Of a DNA stretch of 6,362 bases, positions 1 through 5,942 are shown one piece after another. The notes beneath the pieces were generated by a model, which saw only the letters and a list, made by a program, of their open reading frames with translations, made no database searches and was not told the origin of the DNA. Numbering within the stretch: position 1 is the first letter of the stretch; each line of letters opens with the position of its first letter. Origin of the DNA: an uncultured Ruminococcus sp. (GTDB taxonomy: Bacteria > Bacillota_A > Clostridia > Oscillospirales > Ruminococcaceae); assembly GCA_902782875.1 (NCBI GenBank), contig CACZPE010000225.1, forward strand, positions 1 through 6,362, written 5' to 3'. The translations under genes were made by a program, and so were the position numbers.

Positions 1-645
1 AGGGAATACAGCCTGCGCACCGATGATACTCCAGAATACCTCAGAGAAACAGCCGAAAGGCTTGACGGCGAGATAAAGTCGATACTGAAGGACAAGCCGA
101 GCTTCGGAATACAGAACGCGGCAGTGATATCCGCTCTTATGGCATTTGATGAGTCACGCAAGGCCAACGAGGCGATAGACAATATAAGAGGCCAGATAAA
201 GACCTATGTTGCCGATGCAGCTAAGGCAAGAGCGGCCAAGGACAAGCTCCAGGACCGTATAAAGGCTCTCGAGGCAACTGTTGAGCTGCTTGAAAGAGCG
301 GTAAAAAAGCTTGAAAAGGAAAACGCAGAGCTCAAGAAAACACAGTCCCCTTTTTCGGGTGAGCAGCTCGTGCTTGAGAATACTCTCGCACCCGCTGTGA
401 CTGTATATGTAGGCGAGAAGGATGCCGAGGGCGATGGGGAAGCTGAGACTCCCGCCGATGAAAAGGATAAGGACAAGAATAAAGATACAAATAAGGAATC
501 CGCAAAGGAGCCTGAGGCAGAAGAAAAGGACACTGCGGAAAAGGCAGAGCCTCAGAATGGCGATGAATTCTCAATAGATGATGAGATAGCGGACTATCTC
601 GGTGACGGGCAGCCCCGTAAAAAGGGCAGGAGAAAGCGCAGATAA
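1..645 (+). CDS. zapA: Cell division protein ZapA, C-terminally extended (5' partial)
   Basis: ZapA binds FtsZ in the cytoplasm and promotes bundling of protofilaments in the Z-ring. The reading frame is open from the first base, so the start lies upstream of the window; 214 residues are visible. The first ~50 residues match the ZapA globular head: REYSLRTDDTPEYLRETAER, then a stretch reading LDGEIKSIL, then an AAVISALMAFDES helix. A long coiled coil follows (about visible residues 51-112, rich in K/E/L heptads). ZapA proteins are usually about 80-110 residues. Here roughly 100 more follow: a low-complexity acidic stretch (about 139-200, many E/D/K), a short IDDEIADYL segment, and a strongly basic end (RKKGRRKRR). 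The TAA stop (643-645) shares its last A with the ATG of the next gene, which implies co-transcription and translational coupling. Identity from head plus coil is confident; the role of the tail is unknown. Confidence 0.88.
   Translation, partial: REYSLRTDDTPEYLRETAERLDGEIKSILKDKPSFGIQNAAVISALMAFDESRKANEAIDNIRGQIKTYVADAAKARAAKDKLQDRIKALEATVELLERAVKKLEKENAELKKTQSPFSGEQLVLENTLAPAVTVYVGEKDAEGDGEAETPADEKDKDKNKDTNKESAKEPEAEEKDTAEKAEPQNGDEFSIDDEIADYLGDGQPRKKGRRKRR
628..632 (+). promoter_or_regulatory. Ribosome binding site for the U32-family gene
   Basis: AGGAG lies inside the last codons of zapA, 12 bases before the ATG at 645. The spacing is longer than typical, but the TAATG stop/start overlap would also let terminating ribosomes reinitiate. 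Confidence 0.55.
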
Positions 646-2639
646 TGGACAGACCTGAGATACTTGCCCCCGCAGGGAGCATGGAATCGCTGACAGCTGC
701 GGTAAGATGCGGCGCGGACGGCGTATATATAGGCGGCAAACGCTTTTCCGCAAGGGCTGCCGCCGATAATTTTTCTGACGAGGAGCTTTACACGGCGGCA
801 GAGTATTGTCATCTGCACGGTGTAAAGCTCTATCGTGCGATGAATACAGTTATATTCGACACCGAGGCGGCGGCATTCGCTGAGGATGTGCGCGTATCTG
901 CGGATGCGGGCATAGACGGGCTTATCATTCAGGATATCGGAGCGGCATATATCGCGCGGACAGTATGTCCCGATATGCCGCTGCATGCATCGACACAGAT
1001 GACCATAGAGACTCCGCTTGCGGCTGTATTTGCGTCTGAGATGGGGTTTTGCAGGACTGTTCCTGCAAGAGAGAGCTCTCTTGATATGATACGTGATATA
1101 TGCGCTACAGGCGTTGAAACCGAGGTGTTCGTTCACGGCGCACAGTGTATGTGCCTTTCGGGGCAGTGCTACATGAGTGCCATGATAGGATCGAGAAGCG
1201 CTAACAGAGGGCGCTGCGCCCAGGCCTGCAGACTGCCGTTTTCAGTCGGCAGAGGCAAGGATGAACACGCCCTGAGCCTGAAGGATATGTCTCTTTTGTA
1301 TCATACTAATGAGCTCATACAGGCAGGAGCGGCATCCTTCAAGATAGAGGGCAGGATGAAACGTCCCGAATATGTTGCGGCAGCAGTGACGGCTTTTCGT
1401 CATGCCGTTGACGGCAGCGGCGGCCTTGAAGAGGATATGGAGCTGCTTTCATCGGTGTTTTCCCGTTCGGGCTTTACTGACGGATATCTTATTGGGAAAC
1501 CGGGACGGGAGATGCTGGGGTTTCGTACATACGAAAATGTGAAAGCTGCGGAAAGTGTGCTCCCGAAGCTGAGAGAGCTATACAAAAACGAGCGCAGCTG
1601 TACAAAGATATATTTCACATTCACAGCCCGCGAGGGAGAGCCTCTTGAAGCGGGATTTGAATGTGACGGTATCAGCGGCAGGGTCACCGGAAATATACCC
1701 GAAAAGGCTGTGAAGCGCGATACTACAGCGGAGGCTGTGGAGAAAAGCTTTTCAAAGCTTGGCGGTACGGTATATGAATACGGCGGCACACAGGCGGATA
1801 TAGGGAGCGGCCTTGCGGTAAGTGCGGCTGAGCTGAACAGTCTGCGCAGGGAAATGTGTCTGCTGGCGGACAGGCTCAGGACTGAAAAATATACCCCGCA
1901 TTATGATACAAAGTCCTTTGAAATGCCTGTGATAAGTGATACTGCAGACGGAAATGCATCCCTGAGAGTAAGGATATCGGAAAAAGAGCAGCTCTCTGTT
2001 GACGCGGACATGCTGCTGGTACCTCTGGAAATGATCCTTTCGGGGATTCCCTTCAGAGAGAATACGGCGGTTATCCTGCCTGCGGTGATCACTGATGAGA
2101 AGCGTCTGCTGGGGGATATAACAAAGCTTATAGATACAGGGTATACTCATTTCTATGCCGACAATTTCACTCATCTGGGTATACTCCGCACGTTCAGCGG
2201 TATACATATACACGGCGGCAGCGGACTGAATATAACGAATTCCGCAGCACTTGCAGAGCTTGCAAAGGCAGGGCTTGAGGATGCGGTGCTTTCCTTTGAG
2301 CTCAAGCGCGAGCAGATCGCAGCTATGAAGAAGCCCATACCCTGCGGTATCATAGTATACGGCAGGCTGCCGCTGATGACGGTGAGAAATATTCCGCAGA
2401 ATAATCAGATATACGACCGCACAGGCCGAGTATTTCCGGTAAAGACTGAGAAAGACTATGCCCTTGTGCTAAACTGTGATACGCTTGATGTGGTCTCGTC
2501 CTTTGACGGATTCGGAGTGAGTATCGCGGAGATAACACTGTGCGATGACCCCCGTGAGGCAGCACGGCGCTTCAGGAGGCGTGAGAGCCTCACAGGCGGC
2601 GGATACACAAACGGACTATATAAAAGAGGAATAATATAA
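645..2639 (+). CDS. U32-family protein with DUF3656-type C-terminal half (RlhA/TrhP-like RNA hydroxylation candidate)
   Basis: Annotated historically as peptidase U32 or collagenase-like. Characterised relatives (RlhA on 23S rRNA, TrhP on tRNA U34, UbiU/UbiV in quinone synthesis) are hydroxylation factors, several of them Fe-S proteins, so RNA hydroxylation is the better inference than proteolysis. The N-terminal TIM-barrel region starts PEILAPAGSMESL (4-16). The family signature E160-V-F-V-H-G then runs into a Cys-rich segment with C168, C170, C175, C191 and C195, candidate cluster ligands. It is followed by SLKDMSLL (211-218) and FKIEGRMKRPEYVA (232-245), both hallmark U32 blocks. Residues ~320-412 match the DUF3656-type insert. 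Residues ~430-640 form a second conserved region with GLNITNS and YGRLPLM, and the end reads GGYTNGLYKRG. At 664 residues it is close to E. coli RlhA (about 650). Which RNA it acts on cannot be told from sequence. It overlaps zapA by one base and lies 24 bases before the penicillin-binding protein gene. Confidence 0.87.
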   Translation: MDRPEILAPAGSMESLTAAVRCGADGVYIGGKRFSARAAADNFSDEELYTAAEYCHLHGVKLYRAMNTVIFDTEAAAFAEDVRVSADAGIDGLIIQDIGAAYIARTVCPDMPLHASTQMTIETPLAAVFASEMGFCRTVPARESSLDMIRDICATGVETEVFVHGAQCMCLSGQCYMSAMIGSRSANRGRCAQACRLPFSVGRGKDEHALSLKDMSLLYHTNELIQAGAASFKIEGRMKRPEYVAAAVTAFRHAVDGSGGLEEDMELLSSVFSRSGFTDGYLIGKPGREMLGFRTYENVKAAESVLPKLRELYKNERSCTKIYFTFTAREGEPLEAGFECDGISGRVTGNIPEKAVKRDTTAEAVEKSFSKLGGTVYEYGGTQADIGSGLAVSAAELNSLRREMCLLADRLRTEKYTPHYDTKSFEMPVISDTADGNASLRVRISEKEQLSVDADMLLVPLEMILSGIPFRENTAVILPAVITDEKRLLGDITKLIDTGYTHFYADNFTHLGILRTFSGIHIHGGSGLNITNSAALAELAKAGLEDAVLSFELKREQIAAMKKPIPCGIIVYGRLPLMTVRNIPQNNQIYDRTGRVFPVKTEKDYALVLNCDTLDVVSSFDGFGVSIAEITLCDDPREAARRFRRRESLTGGGYTNGLYKRGII

Positions 2640-2641
2640 CG

Positions 2642-2649
2642 AAAGGAGG
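2642..2649 (+). promoter_or_regulatory. Ribosome binding site for the penicillin-binding protein gene, widely spaced
   Basis: AAAGGAGG is a near-perfect anti-SD match, but it sits 14 bases before the GTG at 2664. No ATG, GTG or TTG in frame lies closer, and the protein starts well at MKKNTNSIAV, so the GTG start stands. The spacer holds a 10-base palindrome. Confidence 0.75.
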
Positions 2650-2650
2650 C

Positions 2651-2660
2651 GGACGCGTCC
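2651..2660 (+). repeat. 10-base perfect palindrome between Shine-Dalgarno and start codon
   Basis: GGACGCGTCC equals its own reverse complement and fills most of the spacer between AAAGGAGG and the GTG start. In RNA it could form only a small 3-bp stem with a CGCG loop, so the structure is weak if real. Function unknown. Confidence 0.5.
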
Positions 2661-2663
2661 AAA

Positions 2664-5045
2664 GTGAAAAAGAATACCAACAGTATCGCTGTAATAGCAG
2701 ATGTGTTCCGCTTTCTGCTGGTACTGATAATAACACTTCTGCTGATGGCCATGGGCGTTATGCGTCTGATGAAGATACAGCTCGTTGACGGCAGCAGCTA
2801 TTTTGAGAAATCACTGAGCACCACCAAGGCGGAGCAGGTGATAAGCGCTCCGAGAGGAGAAATAACCGATGCAAGAGGAGAGTATCTTGTAAGCAACAAG
2901 CTGGGCTTCAATGCTGTTATTGAGAAGGCGTTCTTTCCGTCTGAGGATTCCGAATGCAACAGGGTGGTGCTTTCCGCGGCCGATATACTCGCAGCAGACG
3001 GTGCAGCATGGAATGATGTGCTCCCCATAAGCAGGACAAGGCCCTATGAGCTTGACGGCAGTGAGAGCGAGATAAACCGCCTGAGAAAGACCACCGGAGT
3101 TCAGACCTATGCCACTGCCGAAGAGTGCATGATAGCCCTTGAAAGGCTGTACAACATCGATAGCAGCTATTCCGAGAGCCAGAGAAGGACTATAGCCGGG
3201 ATACGCTATACTATGACCGTCAGGGATTTCTCCGTTGCAAACCGTTTCACTCTTGCTGAGGATATCAGTATGGGCACGGTCGTAAAGCTCAAGGAAAAGA
3301 CGGCTGAGCTTGACGGAGTCGATGTATCCGAAGAAGCTGTGCGTGTGGTGAATGTGGGCGATGTGGTACCGCATCTGATAGGAACTGTAGGAGCCATATC
3401 CGCAGAGGAATACGAGGAGCTTCACGACAAGGGCTACAGCCTCAACGACAGCCTGGGCAAGGGCGGCATAGAAAAGGCTATGGAGGATACGCTCAAGGGG
3501 CAGAAGGGGCTTCGCACCTTCGAGCTTATGTCGGGAAACGTCATAGGCGACGAGATGACCACAGAGGCACGTCCCGGCAACAGCATCAAGCTCACGATAG
3601 ACAGCGATTTTCAGAGAAAGACACAGAAGATACTGGTAAATCATATCAACTGGCTCAATAATCAGTCTTACTATGATGCAAAGGGAACGGACGCGGATGC
3701 GGGAGCGGTAGTCGTGCTCGATGTGAAGAGCGGCGCTCTGCTGTCTGCTGCTACATATCCGACATATAACCTTATCGATTATATCAACGATTACTCATCG
3801 GTCGCAAACGGAGCGAATGCCCCGCTGACCAACAGGGCGACATCGGGCAGATACCGCCCGGGCTCTACCTTCAAGACGGTAACAGCAACGGCGGCTCTCA
3901 ATGAGAGTATAATCGGCCCTTCGGATACCGTCAACTGTACAAGATACTATACTTACTGGGAGGACTGGGTGCCTCCTCCGGAGTGTACGGGCTTTCATCA
4001 AAGGCTCAATGTGGTGTCGGCGCTGAGAGAGTCCTGCAATATCTTCTTCTATGATGTGGGCCGCATTATGGGAATAGACACTCTTTCGTCCTATGCTTCA
4101 ATGTACGGACTGGGCGAGGAGATGGGGCTTGAGATCGGCAGAGACATCAAGGTCGGATACGTGGCCAATCCCGAGACCTTTGAGGATAACGGACTGGTAT
4201 GGCAGGAGGGTAATGTCATACAGGCGGCCATAGGTCAGTCGGATACCTATGTCACACCGCTTCAGATGGCGGCACAGGCTATGACCATCGCAAACAAGGG
4301 TGTACGCTACAATACTTATATGGTAGACAGCATATACTCCTATAATATGGATGAGCTTATCTGCAGGACCGAACCGACTATAGCATGTACCATACCCGAT
4401 AAGACGGGATATACTTTCTATACCGTCACCGAGGGCATGAAGGAAGCGGCGGCGTTTGAGCAGTACACGCTTTATCCGAGAAACAGCGATTATTATACCG
4501 ACAGCTACCTGCTTACGGATCTTCCGCGCTCAGCTGCGATAAAGACAGGTACCCCGCAGATGACATCAAAGAATGATACAAGCTCTGCTTTCATAGGTTT
4601 CTATCCTGCAAATGATCCTGAGATCGCTTTTGCGGGCTTCATAGAGCACGGCGAGTACTCAAAGCTCATGATAAAGGATATCATAGAGGCATACTACAGC
4701 GAGGACTTCCATATCGGCGACCTCCCGGAGACAAAGGATCCCACAGAGATACTTTCCGATGCTATCGTTACCGAGGCGGCTACTCTTCCTACATATACCT
4801 ATACCTCCGAGACCGAGGAGGAATATGAGGAGTACGAGCAGTACGAGGACTACACATCCGACAGCGGTGAGACAGAGGACGCTTCGCAGACAGATGCTTC
4901 CGGTGAGCCTTCCGAGACTGCGGCTCCCGAAGAGCAGGTACAGACAGAAGTGCCCTATACGGAATACGATATTTATGAGCCTGAACCCGCACCGACACAG
5001 ACATCGTTCTATGACCCCGGGCTTCACTGGTTCGACAGGGAATAG
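2664..5045 (+). CDS. Class B penicillin-binding protein, PBP2/MrdA type, with acidic Tyr-rich tail
   Basis: A membrane-anchored D,D-transpeptidase that crosslinks peptidoglycan outside the membrane. A short cytoplasmic start is followed by one membrane helix (about residues 13-33). The dimerisation region contains APRGEITDARG (62-72) and the PBP2-like LGKGGIEKAMEDTLKGQKG (264-282). The transpeptidase domain (about 345-680) has all three active-site motifs: S401-T-F-K404 with the acylated serine, S457-C-N459, and K627-T-G-T630. SCNIFFYDVGRIMGID and IGQSDTYVTPLQMA are typical of clostridial MrdA-like proteins. No glycosyltransferase or PASTA domain is seen. A ~90-residue acidic Thr/Glu/Tyr-rich tail (703-793) follows and makes the protein longer (793) than common PBP2s (about 600-700). 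The GTG start is supported by AAAGGAGG upstream. The gene closes the zapA operon, so elongation or division-coupled wall synthesis is inferred. FtsI/SpoVD-type identity is less likely given the motifs. Confidence 0.92.
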   Translation: MKKNTNSIAVIADVFRFLLVLIITLLLMAMGVMRLMKIQLVDGSSYFEKSLSTTKAEQVISAPRGEITDARGEYLVSNKLGFNAVIEKAFFPSEDSECNRVVLSAADILAADGAAWNDVLPISRTRPYELDGSESEINRLRKTTGVQTYATAEECMIALERLYNIDSSYSESQRRTIAGIRYTMTVRDFSVANRFTLAEDISMGTVVKLKEKTAELDGVDVSEEAVRVVNVGDVVPHLIGTVGAISAEEYEELHDKGYSLNDSLGKGGIEKAMEDTLKGQKGLRTFELMSGNVIGDEMTTEARPGNSIKLTIDSDFQRKTQKILVNHINWLNNQSYYDAKGTDADAGAVVVLDVKSGALLSAATYPTYNLIDYINDYSSVANGANAPLTNRATSGRYRPGSTFKTVTATAALNESIIGPSDTVNCTRYYTYWEDWVPPPECTGFHQRLNVVSALRESCNIFFYDVGRIMGIDTLSSYASMYGLGEEMGLEIGRDIKVGYVANPETFEDNGLVWQEGNVIQAAIGQSDTYVTPLQMAAQAMTIANKGVRYNTYMVDSIYSYNMDELICRTEPTIACTIPDKTGYTFYTVTEGMKEAAAFEQYTLYPRNSDYYTDSYLLTDLPRSAAIKTGTPQMTSKNDTSSAFIGFYPANDPEIAFAGFIEHGEYSKLMIKDIIEAYYSEDFHIGDLPETKDPTEILSDAIVTEAATLPTYTYTSETEEEYEEYEQYEDYTSDSGETEDASQTDASGEPSETAAPEEQVQTEVPYTEYDIYEPEPAPTQTSFYDPGLHWFDRE

Positions 5046-5064
5046 ACGTAAAGGTTTCATCATA

Positions 5065-5099
5065 AACCGTGATTTTTTACAAATCACGGTTATTTTTTT
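5065..5099 (+). terminator. Intrinsic terminator of the zapA-U32-PBP unit
   Basis: Perfect 11-bp inverted repeat: AACCGTGATTT (5065-5075) and AAATCACGGTT (5081-5091) with a 5-base loop, followed by A and seven Ts (5093-5099). It lies 19 bases after the penicillin-binding protein stop. There is no T-run on the opposite strand, so it acts on + strand transcripts only. Confidence 0.93.
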
Positions 5100-5109
5100 G
5101 TGTATTCTA

Positions 5110-5138
5110 TTGACAAAATGCTGTAATAGTGATAGAAT
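5110..5138 (+). promoter_or_regulatory. Sigma-A-type promoter for the NT/HEPN/amidohydrolase unit
   Basis: A consensus -35 box TTGACA (5110-5115), a 17-base spacer and a -10 box TAGAAT (5133-5138), with a TG at 5130-5131 placed as an extended -10. Transcription would begin around 5144-5147 and give a leader of roughly 43 bases before the ATG at 5189. It sits 10 bases beyond the terminator T-run, so the downstream genes have their own housekeeping-strength start. I saw no clear operator palindrome in or next to it. Confidence 0.85.
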
Positions 5139-5177
5139 ATATGATGAAAAACAACGGTATGCACTGTCTGATGTAGC

Positions 5178-5182
5178 GGAGG
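5178..5182 (+). promoter_or_regulatory. Ribosome binding site for the NT-like gene
   Basis: GGAGG with a 6-base spacer to the ATG at 5189. An in-frame TAG at 5174-5176 rules out any longer start, so the N-terminus is well fixed. Confidence 0.85.
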
Positions 5183-5188
5183 TCGGTT

Positions 5189-5500
5189 ATGGCTGAAGAA
5201 GAACTTAAGAAGCTGATAGGTGAGATAATCTCATTATGTGACCCCATGTATGTGTATCTTGTTTCGACAAAGCGCAACAACAGGGGAGAAGTCACTTCGG
5301 TGAAGCTGTGTGTGGTCGTTGACGATGTTCTTGTTCCGTCCGAACAGGAAAAGAGACTGCTCATAGAGACGGATACTCCGATACCGATAGATTTTATCGT
5401 ATATAACATATCCGACTGGAACGAGTATGCCTGTGAGGACTATTCTTTTGCATACCGTGTCGAGAACGGCGGTGAGAGACTGTATGTCAAGAGCGAGTAG
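5189..5500 (+). CDS. Small degenerate nucleotidyltransferase-like protein, partner of HEPN protein
   Basis: A 103-residue cytoplasmic protein without signal or membrane segment. The fold order resembles minimal nucleotidyltransferases (MNT): an N-terminal helix (1-16), a YVYLVSTKR strand where MNTs carry an FGSxxxG motif, a strand SVKLCVVVDD where MNTs carry SDxDL, a strand PIPIDFIVYN (64-73) where the third carboxylate lies (D68 kept), and a C-terminal helix ending GGERLYVK, like the usual GvxLYe end. If this alignment is right, the FGS glycine is V25 and the two catalytic aspartates are V38 and K39-like positions, so nucleotidyl transfer is probably lost. It has the first position in a unit with its own promoter and overlaps the HEPN gene by 17 bases. 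By analogy with MNT-HEPN pairs it may bind the HEPN protein. The family call is based on remote similarity plus context; an unrelated small protein remains possible. Confidence 0.55.
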   Translation: MAEEELKKLIGEIISLCDPMYVYLVSTKRNNRGEVTSVKLCVVVDDVLVPSEQEKRLLIETDTPIPIDFIVYNISDWNEYACEDYSFAYRVENGGERLYVKSE

Positions 5501-5942
5501 AAAAGGTGACAGCAAGCGCTACTATGACTGGATATATCACGCCTGGCTCGATCGCATGGCGGCTGAGGAGCTGTCCAAAAACAAGAAGCTGTATGATGTC
5601 AGTGCATTTCACTGTCAGCAATGCATAGAAAAGGGACTGAAGGGATATCTGCTGTACAAGAGCAGACACCTTCTTGACGGACATAACCTGACATGGCTCT
5701 GCAAGCAGGCAGCTATGCTCGATGAAGGGTTCATACCGTGGATCGACGAGAGCGCTGTGCTAAACAGGTTCTATATAGAAACCAGGTATCCTGCGGATAT
5801 ACCGCTTGATATAGACGATGATACCATGAATTCGCTGCTGTATATGAGCAGTAATATGCTCGACTTTATATGCGAATCCACGGGATTTGACTTCAACAGT
5901 TATCATAAGCGCAAAAGAAGGGTGACGGAAACTGCTATATGA
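5484..5942 (+). CDS. HEPN-domain protein
   Basis: A 152-residue, largely helical protein of the HEPN (PF05168-like) type. HEPN proteins act in RNA cleavage, nucleotide binding or as partners of nucleotidyltransferases. Visible family marks: a helix with YYDWIYHAWLDRMAAEEL (13-30), the core helix FHCQQCIEKGLKGYLL (42-57; compare the typical aqQAaEkalKAlL), H67-N-L followed by a helix (compare tHdL), and LNRFYIETRYP (93-103) with the conserved RYP. R61 and H67 are spaced as Rx5H, inside the range of the HEPN RNase motif, but they lie at a different place from that of HepT and may be coincidental. The end is basic (HKRKRRVTET). An earlier in-frame ATG exists at 5427, but the domain begins after 5484 and GGTGAG (5471-5476) sits 7 bases before this ATG. 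It overlaps the upstream gene by 17 bases and the next gene by 4, which implies coupled translation. Confidence 0.8.
   Translation: MSRASRKGDSKRYYDWIYHAWLDRMAAEELSKNKKLYDVSAFHCQQCIEKGLKGYLLYKSRHLLDGHNLTWLCKQAAMLDEGFIPWIDESAVLNRFYIETRYPADIPLDIDDDTMNSLLYMSSNMLDFICESTGFDFNSYHKRKRRVTETAI

Noticed and set aside
594..1136. A 180-codon minus-strand open frame opposite the U32 gene
   Set aside because: It is antisense to clearly conserved U32 family sequence, and its translation shows no recognisable domain.
2576..2591. GAGGC/GCCTC inverted repeat near the end of the U32 gene as a terminator or attenuator
   Set aside because: It is a short 5-bp stem inside coding sequence with no T-run after it, and the next gene follows closely as an operon member.
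2811..3644. A 277-codon minus-strand open frame opposite the penicillin-binding protein gene
   Set aside because: Its length follows from codon bias of the real gene on the other strand. The + frame carries all transpeptidase motifs and this one carries none.
4759..5196. A 145-codon + strand open frame overlapping the end of the penicillin-binding protein gene
   Set aside because: It runs in another frame over the low-complexity acidic tail, giving an Arg/Pro-rich sequence with no domain. It also crosses the terminator and promoter and has no good ribosome binding site.
5427..5483. Earlier in-frame ATG for the HEPN protein
   Set aside because: It would add 19 residues that overlap the NT-like gene further and do not resemble the domain. 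The ATG at 5484 has a GGTGAG at fitting distance.
5661..5687. R61-x5-H67 in the HEPN protein as a proven RNase active site
   Set aside because: The spacing fits Rx4-6H, but H67 aligns with the ordinary tHdL position of PF05168-type HEPN proteins. I do not call a nuclease on this alone.
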